From contig CANJZE010000020.1 in NCBI GenBank assembly GCA_947479455.1, positions 25,414 through 89,413 of the forward strand: a DNA stretch of 64,000 bases, given 5' to 3'. The notes below the pieces were generated by a model that worked only from the letters and a program-made list of their open reading frames with translations, did no database searches and was not told the origin of the DNA. Positions 49,901 through 57,543 of this stretch are shown here, piece by piece. Within the stretch, counting starts at the first letter, position 1. Each line of letters begins with the position of its first letter. The stretch is from Bacteroidota bacterium. GTDB lineage: Bacteria; Bacteroidota; Bacteroidia; Chitinophagales; LD1. The translations under genes and the position numbers were made by a program.

Positions 49901-50065
49901 ATCAGTAAAACACTTGGAAAATATTTCAGCATTAGTTTAACCGCTCGCAATTTATTGAACTCTCCCGTTCGCAGAAGTTTCAAGTATGACGGAAAGTGGC
50001 TGCTTGATTTCGACAATTTCAAATATGGAAACAGTCTCAGTTTAGGAATTGCATTTAAACTTTAA
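46970..50065 (+). CDS. TonB-dependent outer-membrane receptor (module B)
   Basis: The protein has 1031 residues. Signal peptide, then a carboxypeptidase-regulatory-like domain (EIVRGKISDENGEAMISATV, about 31-115), a plug (TVRGIGDRYVKTGINGCRIP; LPTNLIDNILITKTASPDLPGDWAGA, about 135-250) and a long barrel ending GIAFKL. It is a paralogue of the receptor at 36409-39348: both carry DRY, a LxPxNLxDNI segment and WAGA/WAGG at corresponding places. The flanking genes encode two VExYYVS proteins, spaced 31 and 14 bases, so they are one operon. The ligand is unknown. Confidence 0.92.
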   Translation: MYHFICKYRSAKKIFLLTLFSFIAFSSGFAQEIVRGKISDENGEAMISATVVLKTNNAIGTVTDLDGNFSLTLPDTSEHTIVISVLGYKKIEETVHAKKGEVVLRNVSMRPIATEIQEVVISAKAVRANDTYLDNVKRKSATTLDYISSETMKKTGDANVTAAIARVPGVSTNGGFITVRGIGDRYVKTGINGCRIPTLDPFTNNIKLDLLPTNLIDNILITKTASPDLPGDWAGAYLSVETKDYPDKLAVNLELSSEFNFQSTFRNIVSSEHSKTDWLGYDNGLREHNHASFITPIPNPNQYEEFVGLGMGDYYRSLGITQPWISGTASGDALFKLGLVELGLLPKAMFNDPAAFQSAKIQYLNGPYRSDAFKSINDGAAKSGQSFANNWNTSKRFALPNFGLSFTLGNQVSLFKRPLGFLVGVRYSSNTQYDPNSIAVRENAYRDSAGAAVAQVTSISHQKFGRETYAWSALINLAYKFTPNNSITLLFMPNFIGVNNVRDAVDSAGGEFNIFTKSQFYEHRRQMIYQLKTEHLIPGPNVRIELNASYTMGKSNAPDFKNLNYSQDQNTLQYQIGGGGESTIQRYYRYLTDDLLDSRIAIEIPLGNKPGLVRKLKLGGAYQYNKKKSDQYAYDLYLHQDHQVLGDDNIQGFFGLENFGISTATYQGVPYSKMNAWYLENSDPANHTLGNSHIGGGFAMLDFAVLPAFRINGGLRIEYAKIFTDVFLYDSLNYPADDIRRTSFSVLPNPGSLKEISYLPSINFIYKLRQHELSPINLRWSYSYGIARPSIRELSETLVYDYEFKSKVFGNSQLKTVKIHNVDLRLESYFKGGHDLSVSFFYKDFTNHIELVNYEFYTWQNVDRSSVFGVEVDGKVTLVKGLELRANAAYIHSQTKVVEYRIGNGIQDKIPVDTITRTMFGQAPYVVNGILSYTNEKIGLTTTLSYNTQGPRLVIAGVSTGGRPDVYERPRHLLDFKISKTLGKYFSISLTARNLLNSPVRRSFKYDGKWLLDFDNFKYGNSLSLGIAFKL

Positions 50066-50079
50066 GCGAACAAACAGCC

Positions 50080-51399
50080 ATGAAAAATATTTTACTCCTT
50101 TTGTTTTTACCTCTTTTCATGCAGGCGCAAATTGAAAAAGTAATAGTAGAAACCTACTACGTTTCCGATATTAACGATGCTACCGATACCATAGGAGGAA
50201 TTTTGGAAATTGGTTCAAAAACTTATCGCGTTTATATTGATTTGGTTCCGGGCAGTAAAATCAAAAAACTTTATGGCGATGCAAATCATGCGCTCAAATT
50301 TTCAAGCACCGCTAACTTTTTCAATAACAAAGCCGATGGACAAAGCTTTGCAAAAGATTTTAGCAAGAATCGCTATAAGGACAACACGGTAGCATTAGAC
50401 ACTTGGTTAACCTTAGGTCAAGTTACTAAAACAGGTGCAAAAACTTATTTCGGAGTTTTAAAAGTTGATGATAATGATGGCTCGTTTGTGGGCGGGGCTA
50501 ATAACGATGGCGGTAGTGCTGCTATTGCCACCGGCTTGCTAACCAATACAGATGTAGCTGCAGGAATTCCGCTCATTACCAACGATGGAATTGATACGAT
50601 GATTACGCTACCCACCAACTGGGGTACCTCTGGAATTATTGATGCTATTTCTGGTGATGATTCAACAATCTTTGGTTCTGTTGTTGCAGGCACTGAATTT
50701 ATAAGCAACAATGTTTCGGTCCAAAATTCGGGTGTTGCAGGAGTTGTTCCTGAAAACAATCAAGTACTCATAGCACAACTGACCACTTTGGGTGAAATTT
50801 CTTTTGAGTTGAATATTGAAGTGATAGACACCAACGGAAACACAAAAAAATATGTAGCTAATGCGGATACCTTACTAACCAATGAGTTTGCTTTTCCAAA
50901 TTTGAAATACCCACCTGCCTGCGGCTGCAACGATGCAAACTATTTGGAATACAGTGCTAATTACGCTTGTGGTAACACCGATTCGTGCCACACACTCATT
51001 GTATTTGGCTGTACCGATCCCATGGCTTGCAACTACAATCCGAACGCAAATTTCCCTACTCCTTCGTTGTGCTGTTATCCAGGTGCCTGCAACGACCTTG
51101 ACATAAGTTTGGTTTGTCCGCATTTAAGTATCAACGAATTGAATACAGAAAATTTGTTCCTCTCGTATCCTAATCCTGCAGAAAATACTTTGTCAATAGA
51201 AATTTTTTCCGGCAACCCGAAAACATCACTCTTTGTCATTTATGACTATTTGGGAAAAATTGTTTTTGAAAGAAGAGTGAATGAAATTTCGGTTCCGACC
51301 AAAATGGATTTAAATATTTCTGACTTGAATGCCGGATTATACCTTTTGCGCTTAACCACAGAAAAATCTACTGCTACAAAAACGTTCGTGAAGCATTAA
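50080..51399 (+). CDS. T9SS protein with VExYYVS N-terminal domain, copy 2 (module B)
   Basis: The protein has 439 residues. Signal peptide (ending MQAQ) and an N-terminal domain (18-275) of the same family as copies 1 and 3 but more divergent: VIVETYYVSDINDA, GSKTYRVYIDLVPGS, HALKFSSTANFFNN, NTVALDTWLTLG, VLIAQLTTLGEISFELNIE. A cysteine-rich segment follows with GCTDPMACNYNPNAN, a short repeat motif of Bacteroidota surface proteins. A T9SS sorting domain ends it (LFLSYPNPAENTL ... NAGLYLLRLTT). It begins 14 bases after the TonB receptor stop. Confidence 0.8.
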   Translation: MKNILLLLFLPLFMQAQIEKVIVETYYVSDINDATDTIGGILEIGSKTYRVYIDLVPGSKIKKLYGDANHALKFSSTANFFNNKADGQSFAKDFSKNRYKDNTVALDTWLTLGQVTKTGAKTYFGVLKVDDNDGSFVGGANNDGGSAAIATGLLTNTDVAAGIPLITNDGIDTMITLPTNWGTSGIIDAISGDDSTIFGSVVAGTEFISNNVSVQNSGVAGVVPENNQVLIAQLTTLGEISFELNIEVIDTNGNTKKYVANADTLLTNEFAFPNLKYPPACGCNDANYLEYSANYACGNTDSCHTLIVFGCTDPMACNYNPNANFPTPSLCCYPGACNDLDISLVCPHLSINELNTENLFLSYPNPAENTLSIEIFSGNPKTSLFVIYDYLGKIVFERRVNEISVPTKMDLNISDLNAGLYLLRLTTEKSTATKTFVKH

Positions 51400-51418
51400 T
51401 TTAAAAAAGAACTAGGGT

Positions 51419-52147
51419 ATGAACATCAAAATAAAGACTGAATTCATTGTAGGATTGATAGCCCTGTACTTGCTCATTTCCATTACCGGTTGTAAAAAAG
51501 AAACACCACCGGCATCTGTAACAGGTACAGTAACAGATAAGCAAGGCAACGTTTATAAAACGGTAAAAATTGGAAATCAAACTTGGATGGCTGAAGATTT
51601 GAGAGCCACCGACTATTGGAATGCAGTTTCAGTAAAGCTAATTGAATCAGACACAGCCGCCTGGAGCCACGACACTGTTGGTGCTTATTGTATTGGAGCT
51701 ACAGGCTATTTGTATAATTGGTACGCTATTCATTCTAAGAAACACAGAATTTCCCCGGCTGGTTGGCATATTCCAACAGATAATGATTGGAAAATACTCG
51801 AAAAATATTTGGGCATGAGTATTGAAGATGCCGATAGGTTAGGTTGGAGAGGAAATGATGAAGGAGAGAAATTGAAATTAGCTGGCGTAGAAAATTGGTT
51901 GCAGTACAAAGAAGTGTGGGCTACAAATGAAAGTGGTTTTTGTGCTCAAGCCGGAAACTGCCGCTTGTTTAACGGTAAAGGTGGCGACCCAATTGGCTCA
52001 GGCTACATGGGATTTTGGTGGACAGACACTGAAGACAGTATAAACCATCAGGTATGGTATCGTTATCTCGATTATAAAAATGCGAACGTGTTTCGATTTT
52101 ACGGACCCAAAACTTACGGTTTCAGCGTAAGATGTGTGAAGGATTAA
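51419..52147 (+). CDS. FISUMP-domain lipoprotein
   Basis: The protein has 242 residues. Lipoprotein signal ending ISITGC, then a Fibrobacter succinogenes major paralogous (FISUMP) domain: VTDKQGNVYKTVKIGNQTWMAEDLR, YLYNWYAI, GWHIPTDNDWKILEKYLG, GFWWTDTEDS and the end YGFSVRCVKD. These domains occur on Bacteroidota and Fibrobacteres surface proteins, with a fold related to C-type lectins; binding role assumed. It is 19 bases after copy 2 and so part of the module B operon. Confidence 0.88.
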   Translation: MNIKIKTEFIVGLIALYLLISITGCKKETPPASVTGTVTDKQGNVYKTVKIGNQTWMAEDLRATDYWNAVSVKLIESDTAAWSHDTVGAYCIGATGYLYNWYAIHSKKHRISPAGWHIPTDNDWKILEKYLGMSIEDADRLGWRGNDEGEKLKLAGVENWLQYKEVWATNESGFCAQAGNCRLFNGKGGDPIGSGYMGFWWTDTEDSINHQVWYRYLDYKNANVFRFYGPKTYGFSVRCVKD

Positions 52148-52347
52148 AAGTTGTGTAACTCATCAACTTGCGAGGAAACAATTACTTCTCATTCGCATCA
52201 CATAAAGTAACCGATAACTGAAAACTGAGGTAAGATACAGGGGCAAAACAATAGCCTTTTCATAATTATCAATTGCCCGAAACTTTACATCCGCAACGTT
52301 CTTTTGCGCCCGCATCGCATTGATGCACACTAACAAAAAATAATTTT

Positions 52348-54009
52348 ATGAAAAAGACATTTCTCAAAGCTGCGCTTCTGTTCGTAGCTACTGCCTCTGC
52401 ATTTACGGGCTTTGCCCAAACTAATCTTGGTGCTGCTTGTGGTTGCCCACCTGTAGCTTCTAGGCCAACCGTTAATCTTAGTACAAAAGCAACTTATGTT
52501 GGCTTGCCTAATGATTACGAATTGAATGATTGTTTCACTGTACTTTCTTGCGACACTAATTACGTTCTTGACCACAAAATTTACATTCCAACCGGTAAAA
52601 CACTAATTATTCAACCGGGCTCAGTAGTTAGAGGTGTTTATCAAGCTAACCCTGTTGACGCTACATCATTGATTGCAGAAGTAGGGGGAAAATTGATTGC
52701 ACAAGGTTCTGAAAGCTGCCCAATCATATTTACTTCTACATCCGATGATTTGACAGGTTCTTATGGTATTCAGAACAGAGGAAGATGGGGTGGTATAGTT
52801 TTGTTAGGTAGAGCTACTAACAACCTTACGCTAGCAAAAAATGGACCAGCTGGTGCCGGAAAACTTTGCGTTAGCGATGGCGTTGGTTACCTAGAAGGTT
52901 ACAACTCTTCAAACACCAGAAATAACTTCGGAAAACTTTCAGGTTCTTTTGATGATAACGATAACTCAGGAACCTTAAGTTATGTTTCTATCCGATATGC
53001 AGGTGCCGTATTAAATGGCGCAGGTAATGAGTTGAATTCCTTATCTCTAGGGTCAGTGGGAAGAAATACAAAGATTAACCATGTGGAGATTGTTTCGGGC
53101 GATGATGATGGTATCGAACTATTCGGAGGAACTGTCGACATTAAGTATGCCGCAATTCTTTTTGGTAATGATGATATGTTAGATTGGGATTTAGGTTGGA
53201 GTGGAAGAGCTCAATTCGTATTAGGTGTAGCAGCTGCGGATACAGCTACTGCTCCAGGCAGCGATAATGGTATTGAAGCAGATGCTGATGATAATTCTTC
53301 TTGCAACACACCACGCTCACACCCTAAAATTTACAACGCAACATTTATCAGTAATCATGACGTAACTATCAATGGAGATAACAGCGGTAACTACGGTATC
53401 AATGCAAAGGAATTGACCGAAGGTGAAATCTACAGTTCAATTTTTGCGAACTACAAAGGAGGATTTAATATGACCAAAACTGTTTCAGGAGCACGCTCTG
53501 CAAACTGTTCAGTAGAAGCTTGGCACAATTGGAGCAATAGCGGAACGTATTCAGGCGGCTCGTTGATTTTTTCATGCAATACAATTGTTGGATGCAACGA
53601 TTCAATTTTGGTTAACAAAGGAACTGCCGGTGTTGTAGCTGCTGACCGCACTAAATTCAGTGCTGATGGTAACGTGGCTCCTGCTTCAGTAGCTGGTTTC
53701 ACTTCAGCATACACAATGAACGGAAGCACGAACGTAGTAACTGCTGGATTCGACCCTACTCCTACTCCCGCACTTGCATCTTCATGCACACCGCCAAGCG
53801 ATGGCTTTTTCACTTCAACGTCTTACCGTGGTGCATTTGGTGATGGAAACAATTGGTTAGCTAAATGGTCTTACGTTTCATTATTGGGTGCAGCAGCAGG
53901 TGATGGTTTCAGCACGAACGGATGTGCAACTGATGTGAACGGAGATGGCACTACTAACAATGCCGACTTCCTTGATTTGTTAGGAAAGTTCAACCAATCA
54001 TGCCAATAA
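52348..54009 (+). CDS. Beta-helix surface protein with dockerin-like C-terminus (module B)
   Basis: The protein has 553 residues. Signal peptide (ending GFAQ), then the same beta-helix architecture as the protein at 34411-36234: LIIQPGSVVRG, GGKLIAQGSESCPIIFTS, GRWGGIVLLG, DDDGIELFGG, GNDDMLDWDLGW. Unlike the module A copy it has no T9SS sorting domain: it ends with a DVNGDGTTNNADF segment like a single dockerin/EF-hand calcium loop. It may bind partner proteins by that motif or use another route to the surface. It is about 200 bases after the FISUMP gene. Confidence 0.83.
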   Translation: MKKTFLKAALLFVATASAFTGFAQTNLGAACGCPPVASRPTVNLSTKATYVGLPNDYELNDCFTVLSCDTNYVLDHKIYIPTGKTLIIQPGSVVRGVYQANPVDATSLIAEVGGKLIAQGSESCPIIFTSTSDDLTGSYGIQNRGRWGGIVLLGRATNNLTLAKNGPAGAGKLCVSDGVGYLEGYNSSNTRNNFGKLSGSFDDNDNSGTLSYVSIRYAGAVLNGAGNELNSLSLGSVGRNTKINHVEIVSGDDDGIELFGGTVDIKYAAILFGNDDMLDWDLGWSGRAQFVLGVAAADTATAPGSDNGIEADADDNSSCNTPRSHPKIYNATFISNHDVTINGDNSGNYGINAKELTEGEIYSSIFANYKGGFNMTKTVSGARSANCSVEAWHNWSNSGTYSGGSLIFSCNTIVGCNDSILVNKGTAGVVAADRTKFSADGNVAPASVAGFTSAYTMNGSTNVVTAGFDPTPTPALASSCTPPSDGFFTSTSYRGAFGDGNNWLAKWSYVSLLGAAAGDGFSTNGCATDVNGDGTTNNADFLDLLGKFNQSCQ

Positions 54010-54049
54010 GAAATTCAGAAACAAATTCTAAAACATTAAAAATATAAAC

Positions 54050-56773
54050 ATGAAAAAAATATTAACGGGCGCGTGCCTGCTTCTGATTTGTCTTGCTATG
54101 CAAGCACAATCAGGATTGCAAGGCATCATCGTAGAAAAATACTACGTATCGAATGCCAACGATTCGATAGTAAGTGCAGCTCAGGGAGGAGGAAATCTTC
54201 GTGTGGGCTCAGTTACCTGGAGATTTTATGCTGACCTACTTCCTAACTACAAATTACAAGCAGTTTATGGAGTGGATGTAGCTCCTACAGGCACCGTAAG
54301 TACAGGAGACCATGAATTGCGTTTACAAACTACTACTACTTTCTTTAACAATGAAGATAGAGGAGCAGTTACTCCTACATATACCAAAGCTCATACAGCT
54401 TTAAACTCTGTTATGCTTGACTCTTGGTTTTCCATGGGCAATGGTTGTGCGGGTTATTACGGAGTTAAAAAAACATCGGATAACGGAGTAAGCACAACAG
54501 CTAATTCTAATGGAATGTTATTGAATAATGACGTAGCTGCAGGTAACTTGACTGCACAAGATGGTTTATTAACAGGTAGTGGTGCAGCGCAAGCCGTGAC
54601 CAGAGTTCCCGCAACTTTAGGGGACGCTATTTTTGATGCTACCAGTGGTGCAGGCAGTTTATTCACCACTTACAATGGTTCATGGGCATCTTTAACAGGT
54701 TCTACTGGACCTGATACCTCAAACAAAATTTTGTTTGCTCAGCTTACTACCAACGGAACATTGACATATGCATTCAATCTTCAAATCGGAACTCCTGCAG
54801 GCGGAGTTCAACGTTTTGTAGCTGCAAATCCAGTAGGAGCAGAAATATACAACGCTTCCCTTAGCGGAGTTTTATTACCGCTTGTGGGATGCGCTTGCAC
54901 AACACCCGTAACTCCATCTGCTATTGTGGTTACTGGAGGTACTGCAACGGTTTGTCCTGGAGATGCAAGAACATACACAGTTACTAACGTAGCTTGTATT
55001 GATTACAACTGGACAGCTCCAACTGGTGCAACCATTACTTCTGGTCAAGGAACCAATTCAATTTCGGTTACCTATGGCGCTGGTTTTACTGCCAATGGAA
55101 CAATTTCAGTTACAGCATCCAATGCTTGCGGTACAACCAGTACAGCAAGAAGTTTAACAATAACACGTAATGTAGCGGCTCAACCTTCTACCATCGTAGT
55201 AAGTGGTGGTAATGTAAAAGTTTGTCCTGGTGATGTAAGAACTTATACCGTTACCAATGTTTCGGGTGCTACTTATACATGGATTGCTCCCAGCGGAGCA
55301 ACTGTTACTAGCGGCCAGGGAACTAATGCTGTAGTAATTACTTATGGTGGAGGTTTTACAGCAAATGGAACAATATCAGTTACTGCTGTAACTGCTTGCT
55401 CTGGTACTCCTAGCCTTGCGAGAACACTTGCGGTAAATCGGAACGTACCGGCTGCTCCTAGTGTTATAACCGGTTTAACAACAGAGGTATGCACTGCGAC
55501 TAACCAAAACTATTCTGTTATTAACGTAAGTGGAATTACTTACAACTGGAGCGGAACCTCAGGTATTGGAATTAGCAGCGGTCAAGGCTCAAATGCAATT
55601 GTTGCCTCATTCTCCAGCTTCACAACCGGTACACTTTCAGTTACTGGAACCAATGGTTGTGGAACAACAACGGTAAGAAATTTGGCTATAACATCGGTGC
55701 CGATAGCAACCAGCGGAATTACGACTACTGGTGGAGCGGTAAAAGTTTGCCCTGGCGATACACGTACGTATACAGTTACAAATGTTGTAGGTGTTACGTA
55801 CACATGGGTAACTCCAACCGGAGGAACTATCAATAGCGGTCAAGGTACGAATAGTATTTCAGTAACTTATGGTGCAGGATTTATAGCCAATGGAACGTTA
55901 AGCGTAACCCCTTCAAACAGTTGCGGTAACGGCCCTGTTAAAATTTTGGCTATTGCCCGCAATGTTTTAGCGGCTCCGGCTACTATTGCGGGAACAACTT
56001 ACGACCTCTGCGGAGCTACAGGTGTAATATATGCATCTGCATCAGTAAGCGGTGCAAGTAGCTATACATGGGCTACCACTACGGGAACTTTCAATCCTGT
56101 AAGCAGTACTGAAATAGCTACAATTGATTTTCCTTCTACCAACTTCACCGCTACTATAAAAGTAAATGCTAATAACGGATGCGGAGCAGGATTACAAAAA
56201 TCACTGACTGCTTATGCTAAACCAGCGGCACCTTTGGTTACAGGAAACACTACCGTTTGTAATAATGCATTAGAAACATATGTAGCAACTCCTGGGGCAA
56301 GTTCTTACTCATGGACACTTCCGGCAGGTGCAACTTTTGTTGGTGCATCTAATACAAACACCGTTACGGTACAGTTTGGAACTATTCCTGTAAATCCAAA
56401 AATTACAGTCAAAAACTACAACAGCTGCGGTTACAACTCTAAAATTACTTCGCTAGTTTGGGGTTCATGCAAAACAGATGAAGCTACAACAGCTATTGAG
56501 GTAGAGAAAGAAATGGGTATTTCTGATTTGAATGTTTTCCCTAATCCTTCTAGTTCGGTTTTCAATCTTTCTTTTAATAGCGGAACAGATGGCGAGCAAA
56601 TGAATATTCGCGTATTTGATGTTGCAGGAAAATTAGTGAAAGAAGTAAATGAGCTTTCTCATTCAGGTGCAACGAATGTTGCGGTTGATTTGAGTTCAGA
56701 AGCTTCAGGTGTTTATGTAATGAGTTTACAAACACAAGGAGTAACTAAACGAATTCGCTTAGTGAAACAGTAA
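54050..56773 (+). CDS. Large T9SS protein with VExYYVS domain and PKD-like repeats, copy 3 (module B)
   Basis: The protein has 907 residues. Signal peptide (ending MQAQ). The N-terminal domain (about 20-275) is closest to that of copy 1: IVEKYYVSNANDS, GSVTWRFYADLLPNY, DHELRLQTTTTFFNN, NSVMLDSWFSMG, QIGTPAGGVQRFVAANPVGAEI. About six PKD-like repeats of 85-90 residues follow (about 285-800), several starting VCPGD.RTYTVTNV. It ends with a T9SS sorting domain (LNVFPNPSSSVF ... ASGVYVMSLQTQG). Probably a long surface stalk. It is the last gene of module B, followed by a terminator. Confidence 0.82.
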   Translation: MKKILTGACLLLICLAMQAQSGLQGIIVEKYYVSNANDSIVSAAQGGGNLRVGSVTWRFYADLLPNYKLQAVYGVDVAPTGTVSTGDHELRLQTTTTFFNNEDRGAVTPTYTKAHTALNSVMLDSWFSMGNGCAGYYGVKKTSDNGVSTTANSNGMLLNNDVAAGNLTAQDGLLTGSGAAQAVTRVPATLGDAIFDATSGAGSLFTTYNGSWASLTGSTGPDTSNKILFAQLTTNGTLTYAFNLQIGTPAGGVQRFVAANPVGAEIYNASLSGVLLPLVGCACTTPVTPSAIVVTGGTATVCPGDARTYTVTNVACIDYNWTAPTGATITSGQGTNSISVTYGAGFTANGTISVTASNACGTTSTARSLTITRNVAAQPSTIVVSGGNVKVCPGDVRTYTVTNVSGATYTWIAPSGATVTSGQGTNAVVITYGGGFTANGTISVTAVTACSGTPSLARTLAVNRNVPAAPSVITGLTTEVCTATNQNYSVINVSGITYNWSGTSGIGISSGQGSNAIVASFSSFTTGTLSVTGTNGCGTTTVRNLAITSVPIATSGITTTGGAVKVCPGDTRTYTVTNVVGVTYTWVTPTGGTINSGQGTNSISVTYGAGFIANGTLSVTPSNSCGNGPVKILAIARNVLAAPATIAGTTYDLCGATGVIYASASVSGASSYTWATTTGTFNPVSSTEIATIDFPSTNFTATIKVNANNGCGAGLQKSLTAYAKPAAPLVTGNTTVCNNALETYVATPGASSYSWTLPAGATFVGASNTNTVTVQFGTIPVNPKITVKNYNSCGYNSKITSLVWGSCKTDEATTAIEVEKEMGISDLNVFPNPSSSVFNLSFNSGTDGEQMNIRVFDVAGKLVKEVNELSHSGATNVAVDLSSEASGVYVMSLQTQGVTKRIRLVKQ
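54905..56470 (+). repeat. Tandem PKD-like repeat coding region
   Basis: About six units inside copy 3. The most alike units contain VCPGDARTYTVTNV, VCPGDVRTYTVTNV and VCPGDTRTYTVTNV, starting near 54950, 55220 and 55745, with SGQGTN and TYGAGF at matching offsets. The first two are 270 bases apart. High nucleotide similarity allows recombination between units. Confidence 0.75.
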
Positions 56774-56806
56774 AACGTTTTTTTTTGTATCATGTAATAT
56801 GTGCAG

Positions 56807-56842
56807 CAGCTCGTCAAGTAAAATTGGCGGGCTGTTTTTTTT
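56807..56842 (+). terminator. Terminator ending module B
   Basis: A 10-base stem CAGCTCGTCA (56807-56816) with TGGCGGGCTG (56825-56834), including two G-T pairs, is followed by eight T (56835-56842). It lies 33 bases after the copy 3 stop. Confidence 0.8.
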
Positions 56843-57167
56843 GAAGGATAGTTGTGTTTGAAACAACTTTCTTACAGCTAGAAGTTAACGTTACCCCGAG
56901 TGAATCAGGTACTGGTGGCGGTTTCAAGAAATTCGAAAGTAACGAAACGAATTTTTGATTTACACTGAGGTATGGAGTTGCGTTTAAAATAAATCATCCA
57001 ACCCAACTAAAAAGTCCATCGAGTTTTCAGGGTGCATTTTTCCCATTTTTGTCCCTCGGTCAAGTAGCCTCAAGCACCGCAAGCTACCATGCCAAAACAA
57101 GAATGAAAACAAAGACAAAACTAAAAATTGCAGCGGCTCAAAAAGACAGAAGAGAAGTTGCACTGGC
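56843..57167. other. Spacer of 325 bases before the pstB remnant
   Basis: No gene is seen. The plus-strand frame that carries the pstB remnant is open for some distance to the left but does not resemble an ATPase there. A minus-strand frame (56984-57202) gives a cysteine-rich sequence without homology and is probably chance. This stretch may hold decayed pstB or flanking sequence. Confidence 0.4.
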
Positions 57168-57473
57168 GGGCAACAACAACGGGTATATATTGCCCGCGCC
57201 ATAGCTATGCAACCTGCTGTGATTTTTATGGATGAACCTACTTCAACACTTGACCCTATTTCGACTTCAAAAATCGAAGAATTGATTACAGAACTGCGGC
57301 AGAAGTTTACGATTATGATTGCTACCCATAATATGCAGCAGGCAAAACGCGTAATCGATAAAACCGTTTTCTTTTATTTGGGCGATATGGTAAAGTTTGA
57401 TGTTACTGAAAAAATATTCAACGATGCCTCACATACAGATACTCGCAATTATATCTCTGGAAAGTTTGGTTAA
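57168..57473 (+). pseudogene. pstB: Phosphate ABC transporter ATPase, 3' remnant
   Basis: Translation in frame from 57168 reads [33 protein letters not shown] and continues to [16 protein letters not shown] and YISGKFG (each piece shown in short parts). This is the C-terminal 100 residues of PstB: signature motif, Walker B, D-loop, H-loop and the family's TGRFG-like end. The Walker A half of about 150 residues is missing, and no upstream frame supplies it. An ATG at 57207 gives an 88-residue frame, but it lacks ATP binding. The pstS, pstC and pstA genes are absent nearby. It lies 70 bases upstream of the PhoR-like kinase gene. Confidence 0.85.
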
Positions 57474-57543
57474 ATAGCAAACAAATGGGTGCACCTTGCT
57501 TTTAAACTTTCCTGGTAAATTTGTTTTTTAAACTATCATCAAA

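Noticed and set aside
54905..56470. CRISPR-like array because of regular repeats
   Set aside because: Repeats are 255-270 bases long, in frame within a coding region, and encode PKD-like domains.
56984..57202. Minus-strand frame of 72 codons opposite the pstB remnant
   Set aside because: Translation is rich in Cys, Leu and Phe with no homology, and it covers the clear PstB GGQQQR region on the other strand.
57207..57473. Complete small ABC ATPase gene of 88 codons
   Set aside because: The frame and PstB homology extend upstream of this ATG to about 57168, and Walker A is absent, so it is a fragment rather than a small functional gene.
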